A stretch of DNA of 64,000 nucleotides, taken from positions 1 through 64,000 of the forward strand of contig SCSM01000002.1 in assembly GCA_004322215.1 (NCBI GenBank), written 5' to 3'. The position numbers and the translations under genes were made by a program. The notes under the pieces were generated by a model that made no database searches, had not been told where the DNA came from, and saw only the letters and a program-made list of their open reading frames with translations. Source of the stretch: Bacteroidota bacterium (GTDB taxonomy: Bacteria; Bacteroidota; Ignavibacteria; Kapaibacteriales; UBA2268). This document shows, piece after piece, positions 1 through 9,226 of this stretch. Position 1 is the stretch's first letter. Each line of letters starts with the position of its first letter.

Positions 1-265
1 TAGATATATTAATAGATTAAGCGAGAGAGTAGTATGGTTCTGGCAAATGTTCTCACACTTTCAAAAGAGTAATGAAAAATGTAAGAATCTATGTGTAATT
101 AATTATTAGATTTTATATAAATAATTTAAAGGTGTGCGATAAAGAATCCTTTATCACGCAAATCAAACTTAAAAATTTAATTTTAAAAATCCAAAATATT
201 ATTGTTTCTTTGCACATAAATTAATAATTTAAAAGATTATAAACAACATAATCAGAGGTATTAAA
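1..265. other. Left-edge stretch upstream of the cNMP-binding protein
   Basis: No gene is convincingly supported here. One plus-strand frame is open from base 2 to a TAG at 107-109 (36 codons, no start inside the window). It could be the tail of a gene lying mostly outside, but the short translation shows no motif I recognise. Bases 110-265 are AT-rich and presumably hold the promoter of the next gene. Confidence 0.3.
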
Positions 266-925
266 GTGAGTTTTGTTAGTTTACTGATTCATCTTGCTAA
301 TGTAAGTTATATAATTGGCTCCGGTTTTAAAAAAATCATACTGCTAAGAATTTTCTTCGTAATCGGCTGCGCTCTTGAAGCGATTTATTTATTACTAATT
401 TCACCTAAAGATTTATGGGCGGGAATCTTATGGACAACACTTATCATGCTCGTGAATATAGTTATGATAATCATGTTTATTTATGAAAAAGGAACTTTCA
501 GATTAAATGAAAACGAGAAATTCCTATTCCAAAATGTTTTTTCTAAAATGGATAAAGTAAATTTTAGAAAGTTGCTAAATGAGGGTAATTGGTTAAGCAT
601 GCCAAGAGGAGATATTCTCATGTACGAAAACCAAACGACAGATTATTTAATGCTGTTGTTTCAGGGAACAGTAGAAATTTTAGTAGCCGATAAACAGGTA
701 GCAGTACTATATCCGGGAAGTTTTGTCGGTGAGATGAGTTTCTTGTCAGGTGAATTGACGACTGCAACTGCAAGAGCCATTTCTGATGTAAAATTATTCA
801 CATGGAAAAAAACAGAATTACTGAAGCTTTTAGCTAAAAATCAGGAATTAGACAAAGACATGAGATTTGTTTTTAGTTCAGACCTTATAGCCAAACTGAC
901 AAATAGAAATAAACAGGAAAATTAA
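266..925 (+). CDS. Membrane protein with C-terminal cyclic-nucleotide-binding-like domain (Popeye-like layout)
   Basis: The 219-residue protein has about three hydrophobic helices in residues 1-75 and a cNMP-binding (Crp/cNBD) fold in about 90-215. The phosphate-binding-cassette region GSFVGEMSFLSGELTTATA (about 152-170) is recognisable. By eye alignment to CAP the usual Arg-Ser-Ala is Thr-Thr-Ala, so the arginine that holds the cyclic phosphate appears to be missing. The start is GTG, chosen because AGAGG lies 8 bases upstream. A three-helix membrane part followed by a cNBD resembles eukaryotic Popeye proteins and bacterial relatives. The gene converges, with a one-base gap, on an operon encoding two adenylate cyclases and a metallo-hydrolase, so a cAMP-sensing role at the inner membrane is a reasonable inference. 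Ligand and output are unknown. Confidence 0.8.
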   Translation: MSFVSLLIHLANVSYIIGSGFKKIILLRIFFVIGCALEAIYLLLISPKDLWAGILWTTLIMLVNIVMIIMFIYEKGTFRLNENEKFLFQNVFSKMDKVNFRKLLNEGNWLSMPRGDILMYENQTTDYLMLLFQGTVEILVADKQVAVLYPGSFVGEMSFLSGELTTATARAISDVKLFTWKKTELLKLLAKNQELDKDMRFVFSSDLIAKLTNRNKQEN

Positions 926-926
926 A

Positions 927-1772
927 CTAATCAAAAATATATCTGTATCCTTGTTTAGCTAATCCGCCAAAATCGGATATATTATGCTTTTTCCAGTCGT
1001 CTCCGTAATGCATTAAATATATCTTTTTCTTTATAGTTTTTGGTAATTGTCTGAGTTGCTGCACTGAAGCATGTACGGGATTAAGTTCAAATGATGAATC
1101 ATGGAAAATAACTTCGGATTTATGTCCATACAAATCAATTAGAGATTTATCAAATTTTGTATCTGCAGTGAACAAGACTCTGTTATCAACAAAAATCCCG
1201 AAAGTCAAAAAAGCGTCAGCAAATGTTTCAGCATTTTCCGGAATGTGAAGTGTTCTGAACATCTCTATTTTTATACCCTGAAAGTCTGTACCTACTATCA
1301 ATCTTGGTGATTCTGAAATTACTTTTGGTTTTACATGTTCGAAATAATCGGAAAAAGTCAGGGGTTTCCCGCTTTTATTTGTCTCGTTCCATTCCATACC
1401 CCCGCGTAAAGACATTTCCCAAAGTATATTTCTATACTCTGAAGTTGAAATTAATTTGAGTTTATTATTATGGGTGTTGTTTACACTATATCTTTTTGAT
1501 AGTGCTAAATACTCCAAACCACCAATATGGTCTGCATGGCTATGTGTTATTAAAATGTTCTCAATGTCCAATACAGCAAGTCCGGCTGATTTTCTGAGTG
1601 CTTCGGGACCTGTCATTCCAAAATCAACGAGGATATGTGTATCTCCTTTAATCATTATGCAATTGTTATGGAAAAGTTTTTTTCCAAGTGCTGTCCCTGT
1701 GCCAATAAAAACAAATTCAAGATTTCCTTTGTTCTTTAATTTTAATGGGTTATTACATTTTAATATTTTCAT
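927..1772 (-). CDS. Metallo-beta-lactamase-fold hydrolase (RNase Z / cyclic-nucleotide phosphodiesterase-like)
   Basis: A 281-residue soluble protein with the metal-binding signature HSHADH at residues 77-82. Further likely ligands are a histidine near 178, an aspartate in LFTADTKFD near 204 and a histidine in YLMHYGDD near 256. The N-terminal GTGTALG with an early loop is typical of the RNase Z-like branch of the fold, which includes tRNA 3' processing enzymes and class II cyclic-nucleotide phosphodiesterases. The sequence alone does not decide the substrate. It is the last gene of an apparent operon after two adenylate cyclases (50-base gap), so cAMP hydrolysis is an attractive but unproven role. 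The gene has no signal peptide and is probably cytoplasmic. Confidence 0.8.
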   Translation of the reverse strand: MKILKCNNPLKLKNKGNLEFVFIGTGTALGKKLFHNNCIMIKGDTHILVDFGMTGPEALRKSAGLAVLDIENILITHSHADHIGGLEYLALSKRYSVNNTHNNKLKLISTSEYRNILWEMSLRGGMEWNETNKSGKPLTFSDYFEHVKPKVISESPRLIVGTDFQGIKIEMFRTLHIPENAETFADAFLTFGIFVDNRVLFTADTKFDKSLIDLYGHKSEVIFHDSSFELNPVHASVQQLRQLPKTIKKKIYLMHYGDDWKKHNISDFGGLAKQGYRYIFD

Positions 1773-1822
1773 AAATTTTCAATTTCTTGTTATCTGTTTT
1801 TAAAAAAATACAATCTAATAAA

Positions 1823-4492
1823 TTATTTCAAAACCATATCTTTTAAAAACCAGGTTTTCATTTTCCCTTTACCTTTGATTTCCATTTCTCCTCGTTCTTC
1901 AAATTCAAATTCATGAATATTGTCCCCATTTCTACACTTGTATTTAGATATTTCTTCGAAGAAACGGTTAGAAACATGGATTTTGCCGGGTAATCCGTTT
2001 TTTTCCATTCTGGCTGCCGTATTAACAGTATCACCCCACAAATCATAGATGAATTTCTTCTCACCAATTATCCCTGCTACAACAGAACCGCAGTCAATGC
2101 CACATCGAAAATGTAATTCTTCATTATTGAGTTTCACTTTTCCATTCATTTTTTCCATTGACTCAATTGCAAACAACGAAGCCAATAGTGCATGTTCGTT
2201 TTTTGGTTCGGGGATTCCTGACACTGCCATATAACAATCACCAATGGTTTTGATTTTCTCTAATCCATACTTACCGGCTATGTGGTCGAATTCTGTGTAT
2301 AATCTGTTTAGAACATCAACTATATTTTCAGGTGATGAATAACTGCTTTTCTTAGTAAATTCTACAACATCCATGAAAACTACGCTTGCTTCATCAAAAT
2401 GGTCTGCTATAGTTGTTTCGCCTTCTTTAAGTCTTCCGGCTATTAGCGGTGGGAGAACATTAAGAAGCAAATGTTCGGATTTTTCCTGTTCTTTCTCAAT
2501 GATTTCTTTCTGTTCAGTTATTTGTTTATTTTTTTCCTCAAGGTTTTTATTTGCTCTCTTCTTATTCCTGAAGAAAAGGAAAAGTACAACAGTTAAAACA
2601 GATAATAATCCAATTCCACCGAACAGGGAATTGCGAACAACATTTTGATATTGTTTGTCCTTGTTCAAAAGCTCAATTTCTTTCTTGGATTTTTCTGATT
2701 CTGCGACCTTCTTCTTCAAAGCGATTTCCTTAATCTCCTTGTCTTTAGCAAGAAGTGCAAGTTCATTGTTCTTCTTATTTATTTCAAGATTTTTCTTTTG
2801 CAATTCTAATGTTTGAATTTGCTCTCTGCTGCTCATCAATTCAAGCTGTTCTTTCTGACGGGCAAGCTCAGATTCCTGCAGTTTCGTCCTTTGAGCCAGC
2901 AGTTCATTTTCTTTCTGCTTCAATTCAATCTCCCGGGATTGCTCTATAATTGCTATTTTCTTTTGTGTTTCTTCAGAATAAATCGAATCTTTTAAAATAA
3001 TTACTTGTTGCAATACTTCGAAAGCTTTTTGGTTGTTACCAAGTTCTTTGTAAGATGCTGTTAGATATATAAGACTATTTTTATAATTGTCCAATTCGCC
3101 AAGTTCTTTGAACCCTGTAGCAGCTTCTTCTTCATAAGCAACAGATTTTTCCAAATATGCAACTCTTCCAGATGTATCATTCTTTGACGTATCGATTGCT
3201 AAATAATAATAAGTGCCTCCTATGTGTAAGAGAGAAAATGAAATTCCGCTTTTTGCTCCTGATTCTTTAAACATATACAAAGATTTCTCATAATACTCCA
3301 ATGCTTTATCATATTCTTTTAAACCATTGTAAGCTACACCAATATTTTGAAGTTTAATAGGTATCGCTCTTTTATCCCCGCTTTCTTCGTCAATTGCCAA
3401 AGCATTCTTATAATACTCCAGTGCCTTTGTATAATTTCCCAAATAGATATTAGCATTTCCCAAAAAATTCAGACTAATAGATATACTCAATGTGTCATTT
3501 TCTTCATCTGAAATTTTCAATGCTCTTTCAAAATACTCCAATGCCTTTTTAAAATCAGATAAATCCAAATACACTTTACCCATATTGCAAAGCCAACTTG
3601 CCATGCCTCTTTTGAAATTTAATTCCTCAGATGTTAATAAAGCTTGTTCATAATATTCCTGAGCTTTTTGTAAATTCGATAAGGAATAGTTAGCAATACC
3701 ACTATTGCCAAGCCATTTTGATATACATGATTTGCAATTTATCTGATTTGCAACCTTTAAAGCTTTCTCATAATATTCAAGGGCTTTATTATGTTCTGAT
3801 AATTGGCTGTAGCTCAATCCGATAAAACCGAGCACATTGGATATATTCTTATCATCACTATTTTCTTCGAAAATTTTAAGTGCTTTATTATAATAAATAA
3901 GAGCTGAATCATTTTTGCTTTCCTTTAGTAATATATTCCCTAAATCCCAGTATGTTCTTCCGATTCCGCTCATATATTCAATCTCAAAATTAATTCTCAT
4001 TGCTTCTTCGAGATATTTTCTTGCTTCATCGAAATTATTTTTAGCGATATAATTTTCAGCCAAACCTGAAATATTATTTGATATGCTGAACTTGTCACCA
4101 ATTTTATAATTAATACTAAGAGATTTCTCAAAATTATCAATTGATTCGGCAAATTTACATTGCAAAAACAATACAGAACCCAACTGGTAATACCCATCTG
4201 CTAATCCTTTATCCCATTTGAGTGACTGAGCGAGTGTGATTGCTTTTCTTGAGTAATTAATGGATGAATCCATTTGATATTCTCTGAATTGTTCCGACAA
4301 ATCATTGAATAATTTTACCCTGTTCGAATCCATACCTGTTTTACTAATTTCTAAATATAAACTGTCAATAATCTGTGGTATAGTTCTCGGAGTTTCAAAT
4401 CCTTTTTTTGCGTGCTGCTTTTGAGCAGGATTATCAATTATGTTAATTAAAATAATTAATAATAAAATTACAAGAAAGAATAATTTTTTCAT
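1823..4492 (-). CDS. TPR-repeat class III adenylate cyclase (membrane-bound)
   Basis: An 889-residue receptor-type cyclase: N-terminal signal or anchor (1-21), about ten tetratricopeptide repeats (40-480; recurring ALEYYEKAL-type helices), a long charged coiled coil (about 500-610), one transmembrane helix (about 618-640), then a class III nucleotidyl cyclase domain (about 700-885). Both metal aspartates are present (FMDVVEF; IGDCYM). The substrate-selecting pair is Lys (EKIKTIGD) and Asp (YDLWGD), and the transition-state Asn/Arg lie in VNTAARM, so cAMP rather than cGMP is predicted. The TPR region probably lies in the periplasm and senses a protein or peptide signal. It follows a paralogous cyclase by 21 bases and precedes the metallo-hydrolase by 50 bases, suggesting one operon. 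Confidence 0.9.
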   Translation of the reverse strand: MKKLFFLVILLLIILINIIDNPAQKQHAKKGFETPRTIPQIIDSLYLEISKTGMDSNRVKLFNDLSEQFREYQMDSSINYSRKAITLAQSLKWDKGLADGYYQLGSVLFLQCKFAESIDNFEKSLSINYKIGDKFSISNNISGLAENYIAKNNFDEARKYLEEAMRINFEIEYMSGIGRTYWDLGNILLKESKNDSALIYYNKALKIFEENSDDKNISNVLGFIGLSYSQLSEHNKALEYYEKALKVANQINCKSCISKWLGNSGIANYSLSNLQKAQEYYEQALLTSEELNFKRGMASWLCNMGKVYLDLSDFKKALEYFERALKISDEENDTLSISISLNFLGNANIYLGNYTKALEYYKNALAIDEESGDKRAIPIKLQNIGVAYNGLKEYDKALEYYEKSLYMFKESGAKSGISFSLLHIGGTYYYLAIDTSKNDTSGRVAYLEKSVAYEEEAATGFKELGELDNYKNSLIYLTASYKELGNNQKAFEVLQQVIILKDSIYSEETQKKIAIIEQSREIELKQKENELLAQRTKLQESELARQKEQLELMSSREQIQTLELQKKNLEINKKNNELALLAKDKEIKEIALKKKVAESEKSKKEIELLNKDKQYQNVVRNSLFGGIGLLSVLTVVLFLFFRNKKRANKNLEEKNKQITEQKEIIEKEQEKSEHLLLNVLPPLIAGRLKEGETTIADHFDEASVVFMDVVEFTKKSSYSSPENIVDVLNRLYTEFDHIAGKYGLEKIKTIGDCYMAVSGIPEPKNEHALLASLFAIESMEKMNGKVKLNNEELHFRCGIDCGSVVAGIIGEKKFIYDLWGDTVNTAARMEKNGLPGKIHVSNRFFEEISKYKCRNGDNIHEFEFEERGEMEIKGKGKMKTWFLKDMVLK

Positions 4493-4513
4493 TTCAATTC
4501 TTTAGAATAATAT

Positions 4514-6568
4514 TTAAGAATATTTTTGGAGGAACCAGGTAATCATCTTCCCCTTTCCCTTTATCTCAATTTCTCCTCTTTTTTCAAATTGATACTGACT
4601 TCCGGTTAATGTCTCTTTGAATCTTTCTGTAACCTGAATTTTTCCCGGGGCACCATATTGTTCCATTCTCGAAGCAGTATTAACAGTATCACCCCATAAA
4701 TCATAAATGAATTTATTTTCCCCGATTATCCCGGCAACGACGGGACCACAGTCAATACCTACTCTGAACCTTATAACTTTTCCATCAGTTGATGTATGGT
4801 TTTTCATTTTATCCAATACCTCAAATGCAAAATCCGCCGCTGCTTCAGCATGTTTCTCGTTTGGAATAGGTACACCGGATGCAGCCATATAACAATCACC
4901 GATTGTTTTGATTTTTTCAAGATTGAATTTAACTGCAATTTTGTCAAATTCAGTATAAATGCTATTTAGAATTTGAACAACAGTTTCAGGTGTATTTACT
5001 GAAGAATTACTTGTGAAATCCACCTGGTCAATAAAAACAACCGATGCCTCATCGAAATGATCAACGATTGTTTGTTCTCCATCTTTTAGCCGTTTGGCTA
5101 TAGAAGCAGGTAGAGTATTTAATAACAGATTTTCTGATTTTTCTTGCTCGTATGATATTATTATATTCTTTTCAGCAAGTAACCTATTAGCTTTTTTCTT
5201 ATTCCTATAATTCAGATAAATGTAAAATGCGAGAAGTAATAATAGCGCTGAACCGATAATAAATGATATCATAATTATATTCAGTGTTTTCTTCTCTTGC
5301 ATGGTAACGGCATCCTTTTTATCCTGTTCGTATTGAGTTTCAATTTTGTTAATATTATCAATTTTTTCCCGATTCAGCATGCTATCTTTAATCTTATTAT
5401 ATAATACATTATATTTATAAGCAGCTTTGAAATTATTTTGTTTTTCAGATATTACTGCTAATGATTTATAAACATAACCGATGAATGATAAATTTTTTAA
5501 TTCATTTGCCTTCGATTTGCATAACATGAAATAATGCTCTGCTTTTTTTATGTTTCCTGTTTCAATGTAAAAATCACCAATATACCTATATGCCCAATAC
5601 TTACCCTCATTGTTATTTTCCTCTTCTACGATTTCATTACCTTGAATGAAATAAGATTCTGCCATAACGTAATTTGACTTAAATTGATAAATTTGACCGA
5701 TATTCAGATATAATTCATACGGCACATTTTCTCCGGATTTATTATAGATGTTCAATGCTTCATTATAATAATTCAACGCATAATAATTACTATCAATATT
5801 TTGGTAATATACACCTAAATTAATAAGACATTTTGTTATCTGGATGTTCCTGCCAAGTTTTTTGTTTATGTTTATTGCTCTGTCAAAATAATTTTTAGCT
5901 CTTGTTATGTTATTTTGAATTATGTAGATATAACCTATATTAGTTAGAGCATCAGCTACACAACTGCTGTCATTATTTTGCTCGGATATTTTAAGTGCCT
6001 GAAACAATACTTTCATTGCTTCAGAATAATTACTATTAATTATATATAGTTCTCCGATTTTGCTATAAAGCAAATTTGACACTCGTTTATTTTCTTTTAA
6101 TTCTTTGAAAATATTCAGTGCGGAATAATAATAAAATAGTGACTTGTTGTAATTATTTATCTTGTGATAGTTATCACCGATTTTTGTAAATATTGATGCT
6201 TCACCTTTTCTGTCTTTTTTTACCTTGAAAATATTAATTGCATTTTGAATGTATCTTAATTGATAAACTGAATCTTTTTTTGCTAAATAAGAAAATGCAT
6301 AATTTATCATTGATACTGCAAGTAATGAATCATTATGAATTAATTTAGATAATTTTATGGCTGAATCGGAAAAAAATCTTGCTGAGTCAGGATTTGAGTT
6401 TATATATTTAAATGATTTACGATTTAAATTATTTATAATGTCAACTTTATCTCTCGTATTTTTTAATTTATCTGAATCCTCAATTTTCACATCCTGCTTG
6501 CATAAACAAGTCAAGTTAAACATTGAAAGAATCAATGAAAATGAAAAAATTATTTTTATCAATTTCAT
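4514..6568 (-). CDS. TPR-repeat class III adenylate cyclase (paralogue)
   Basis: A 684-residue protein with the same plan as its downstream neighbour but with a shorter TPR region (about 100-400) and no long coiled coil. It has a signal peptide (about 1-23), a transmembrane helix near 428-452 and a cyclase domain from about 505. The catalytic set is complete: metal aspartates in FIDQVDF and IGDCYM, Lys in EKIKTIGD, Asp in YDLWGD, Asn/Arg in VNTASRM. These residues predict adenylate cyclase activity. Its cyclase domain is close to that of the neighbour while the TPR parts have diverged, consistent with tandem duplication and divergence of the sensor. It is the first gene of the inferred three-gene cAMP operon. 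Confidence 0.9.
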   Translation of the reverse strand: MKLIKIIFSFSLILSMFNLTCLCKQDVKIEDSDKLKNTRDKVDIINNLNRKSFKYINSNPDSARFFSDSAIKLSKLIHNDSLLAVSMINYAFSYLAKKDSVYQLRYIQNAINIFKVKKDRKGEASIFTKIGDNYHKINNYNKSLFYYYSALNIFKELKENKRVSNLLYSKIGELYIINSNYSEAMKVLFQALKISEQNNDSSCVADALTNIGYIYIIQNNITRAKNYFDRAININKKLGRNIQITKCLINLGVYYQNIDSNYYALNYYNEALNIYNKSGENVPYELYLNIGQIYQFKSNYVMAESYFIQGNEIVEEENNNEGKYWAYRYIGDFYIETGNIKKAEHYFMLCKSKANELKNLSFIGYVYKSLAVISEKQNNFKAAYKYNVLYNKIKDSMLNREKIDNINKIETQYEQDKKDAVTMQEKKTLNIIMISFIIGSALLLLLAFYIYLNYRNKKKANRLLAEKNIIISYEQEKSENLLLNTLPASIAKRLKDGEQTIVDHFDEASVVFIDQVDFTSNSSVNTPETVVQILNSIYTEFDKIAVKFNLEKIKTIGDCYMAASGVPIPNEKHAEAAADFAFEVLDKMKNHTSTDGKVIRFRVGIDCGPVVAGIIGENKFIYDLWGDTVNTASRMEQYGAPGKIQVTERFKETLTGSQYQFEKRGEIEIKGKGKMITWFLQKYS

Positions 6569-6736
6569 GACATTAGTATTTGGACTATCAAATAAACTAA
6601 ATTAAAAAAAAACTTTTATTATTTAATATTTTATTTTGTAATTTTAACCAAGTTAATTTCAACTCTTAAAGTTTGTATTTGAAAGAATTTAATATTTCAT
6701 AATAAACGATTTTTCAAATTTTTTTAGGAGTACGTG

Positions 6737-7480
6737 ATGAAGAAATCGGAAATCATAGTTATTTGTCTTGTCTGTGCAATTTTTTTACTACAAGCAATTG
6801 TCATTTTAACCAGTCCCATAAAAATAATAATTGAGGACGAAAGAACACCCCGGATGGAATCTGATTCTACAAAAGGTGTACCAATAAGAGCGGATACCGG
6901 TGGCGAAGATATTTGTTTAACAGGAACATCTTCGCAAAAGGATAAAATCTTTTTAAGAATTCAGGAAACTACCGGGTATCCCTTAATGGTTATAATTGAA
7001 GGAGTATCCGAAGGCAGATTGGAACCTTATGATTATATGTGCAAAATGTATGATTATGCTGACCCTTTTCCATGTAAACATGTCCTTTTAAAAGCTGTCA
7101 TACCTACTGACCCGGATAGCCAGAATTATCATGCAAAAGTTATTTTATGCAGTGCAAATCCGTTTGCATTAAACACCTTATTGCCTGATGGACAAAATAC
7201 ATCTCATACTTTTGATTTTCCATCAGTTCCCAATGAACGATATTATTTTATTGTTATACAAAATCAGGTACCTCCTCCACCGGCAGTTCCAATTGACCCA
7301 ATAATAAAGGTTGCCATTAATAATGTGGGAGGGGCGCCTTATGAGCTCGAATCTTATCCAATAAGCAATACAAAAATATTATACTATCATGCATTCTCGT
7401 CAACAGCTGTACAATATACACTTACTCATGTTTCGGGAAATAATGTTTTGATTAATGTTTATTCTTATAATAAATATTAG
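6737..7480 (+). CDS. Secreted or membrane-anchored protein of unknown function
   Basis: I do not recognise this family. The 247-residue product begins with a lysine pair and a hydrophobic helix (about 7-27), then a soluble, probably extracytoplasmic domain with several cysteines (in DICLTG, MCKMYD, PFPCKH, ILCSAN) and a proline-rich linker PPPPAVPIDP near residue 195. The ATG at 6737 is preferred to the GTG three bases earlier because AGGAG at 6726-6730 is then correctly spaced. It stands alone between a divergent cyclase operon and a strong terminator. Confidence 0.7.
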   Translation: MKKSEIIVICLVCAIFLLQAIVILTSPIKIIIEDERTPRMESDSTKGVPIRADTGGEDICLTGTSSQKDKIFLRIQETTGYPLMVIIEGVSEGRLEPYDYMCKMYDYADPFPCKHVLLKAVIPTDPDSQNYHAKVILCSANPFALNTLLPDGQNTSHTFDFPSVPNERYYFIVIQNQVPPPPAVPIDPIIKVAINNVGGAPYELESYPISNTKILYYHAFSSTAVQYTLTHVSGNNVLINVYSYNKY

Positions 7481-7504
7481 TATCTGATAATTCATTGTTT
7501 ATGC

Positions 7505-7540
7505 AAACTACCACCATAACATTGGTGGTAGTTTTAATTT
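7505..7540 (+). terminator. Rho-independent terminator after the secreted orphan
   Basis: An 11-bp perfect stem (7505-7515 with 7524-7534, core CTACCACC/GGTGGTAG) and an 8-base loop, followed by TTTT and more T-rich sequence. It lies 25 bases after the stop codon of the preceding gene. Confidence 0.8.
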
Positions 7541-7644
7541 TCTTCATACTTCTCATTTAATTAAATATATTTATCTTTATTTTCAAATTGCAACTTTTTT
7601 TATATTATAACGTATTCAAATAAAACAACTTTTTAAGGAATGTT

Positions 7645-8103
7645 ATGGATAGAAAATTTTACCGTTCTAAACAGGATAAGGTGATTGGTGGTGTTGCAGG
7701 AGGAATTGCCGATTATTTCGACATTGACCCTGTTATCGTAAGAATAGTATTCGTCCTGGCTGCACTTGGCTGGGGAGTCAGTATTCTTGCTTATATTGTC
7801 TTATGGATAATAATACCCGAATCACCCGAACCATACAAAATGAAAACTCCGGAAGAAATGGAAGTCGAAGCAGATTATTTTGCAAAAGTCCATGCTGACA
7901 GAGATAAAAAAAGGACAAATATGAAGATTATCTTTGCAGTTTTTTTGATTGTAATTGGATTGACATGGTTTTTAGGGAATATTTTTGAATTTGTCAGTTT
8001 CCACCATGTATGGCCGTTGGTTATGATTGCTCTGGGAATCCTAATTTTAATTAAAGCACCATTGTTCGGAAACCACAGGAGGGTTAATCATCATGAAATT
8101 TGA
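7645..8103 (+). CDS. PspC domain membrane protein
   Basis: The 152-residue protein starts with a PspC domain: YRSKQDKVIGGVAGGIADYF, DIDPVIVRI, then a helix and LWIIIPE. Two further hydrophobic helices follow (about 92-108 and 117-135). PspC proteins are inner-membrane partners in phage-shock-type envelope stress responses. The stop lies 11 bases inside the next gene, whose ribosome-binding site AGGAGGG (8077-8083) is within this coding region, so the two are translationally coupled. Confidence 0.9.
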   Translation: MDRKFYRSKQDKVIGGVAGGIADYFDIDPVIVRIVFVLAALGWGVSILAYIVLWIIIPESPEPYKMKTPEEMEVEADYFAKVHADRDKKRTNMKIIFAVFLIVIGLTWFLGNIFEFVSFHHVWPLVMIALGILILIKAPLFGNHRRVNHHEI

Positions 8104-9046
8104 TAAAGATAAAATTAAAACTTCTTCAATTTTTTGGGGAGTTTTCCTGATTTCACTGGGATTGTTCTTTTTGATGAATGAGTTTAATTTATGGAATTAT
8201 GATTTGAGTGTCATTCAATATTTTTGGCCGCTCCTGCTTGTTATTTGGGGTATTTCAATATTGAAAATACCCGGTATTGTAAAGAAAATACTTGCATCAT
8301 TAGCAGCAATACTTCTTGCACTTTTTATTATGAGCTTAGTTACTCACCACTGGAGCTGTAATGTCAATCACAGTATTGTTTCTATCTTTGATGATGACGG
8401 TTCGGAAATACCCGATGATTCGGTGAAGTACGGAAAAGTACTGAATTATCCTTATGATTCGTTATGCAAAGCTGTAACCCTGAATTTCGACGCAGGCGCC
8501 GGTTCTTTTAAAATTAAAGATACATGTTCAGATATAATGGAAGTTTTTTCGTATAGTAAGTTGGGTGATTTTCAATTGAATAATACCGGAACCCGGGAGA
8601 ATATGATTCTGAATCTCGATATGAGCATAGACAAATTCTGGAAAAAAAATAAAATGAAAAGAAAAGCCGTCATCAGCTTGAATCCAATTGTAATCTGGGA
8701 TTTGAACCTCGATATAGGTGCATCAAATTTTGAATGTGATTTGACAAATTACAAAATGAAAACACTGAACGTTGACGGTGGTGCATCGAATATCGAAATT
8801 AAATTAGGTGATATATATGATACAACTGATGTAAATATTGATGTTGGTGCCTCAAATATTGAAATTTCTATTCCTTCTACCTCTGCATGCCGGATAATAA
8901 CGAGTACCGGATTGTCAAAAAAGGATTTCAGCGGTTTTAATAAAAATGAAGATAATTATACTACTGAAAATTTCAATAAAAGTAAAAAAATCATTTATTT
9001 GAATTTGTCCGGTGGTGTTTCTAGTTTTGAAGTAAACAGGTACTAA
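8093..9046 (+). CDS. LiaF-like / toast-rack envelope protein (DUF5668-type N-terminus)
   Basis: The 317-residue protein has three hydrophobic helices in residues 12-90, matching the LiaI/LiaF-like transmembrane module, then an extracytoplasmic beta-repeat domain. Repeats are visible as LNFDAGAGSFKIKD, LNLDIGASNFECDL, LNVDGGASNIEIKL and VNIDVGASNIEIS, the signature of the toast-rack or adhesin-like fold paired with PspC and LiaF proteins. It overlaps pspC by 11 bases and has a strong Shine-Dalgarno sequence. A role in sensing or adapting to cell-envelope stress is inferred from the family and the pairing. Confidence 0.85.
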   Translation: MKFDKDKIKTSSIFWGVFLISLGLFFLMNEFNLWNYDLSVIQYFWPLLLVIWGISILKIPGIVKKILASLAAILLALFIMSLVTHHWSCNVNHSIVSIFDDDGSEIPDDSVKYGKVLNYPYDSLCKAVTLNFDAGAGSFKIKDTCSDIMEVFSYSKLGDFQLNNTGTRENMILNLDMSIDKFWKKNKMKRKAVISLNPIVIWDLNLDIGASNFECDLTNYKMKTLNVDGGASNIEIKLGDIYDTTDVNIDVGASNIEISIPSTSACRIITSTGLSKKDFSGFNKNEDNYTTENFNKSKKIIYLNLSGGVSSFEVNRY

Positions 9047-9226
9047 ATAATTAACGATTAGCAATTGACTTTTTGTAATTAATATAATGTAAACCAATAT
9101 TTGCCAGATACTTAAAAAATCATATTATTTTATTTATTTTCAATTTATATTTTTTATAAAATAAAATTTGCAATCGAAAGTTTTTCTTAGTATATTTTAA
9201 TGAGCTGAAAATATTAAAAGTGATTG

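Noticed and set aside
2-109. Open frame at the left edge that might be a transposase or other gene tail
   Set aside because: Only 36 codons and no motif; cannot be assigned.
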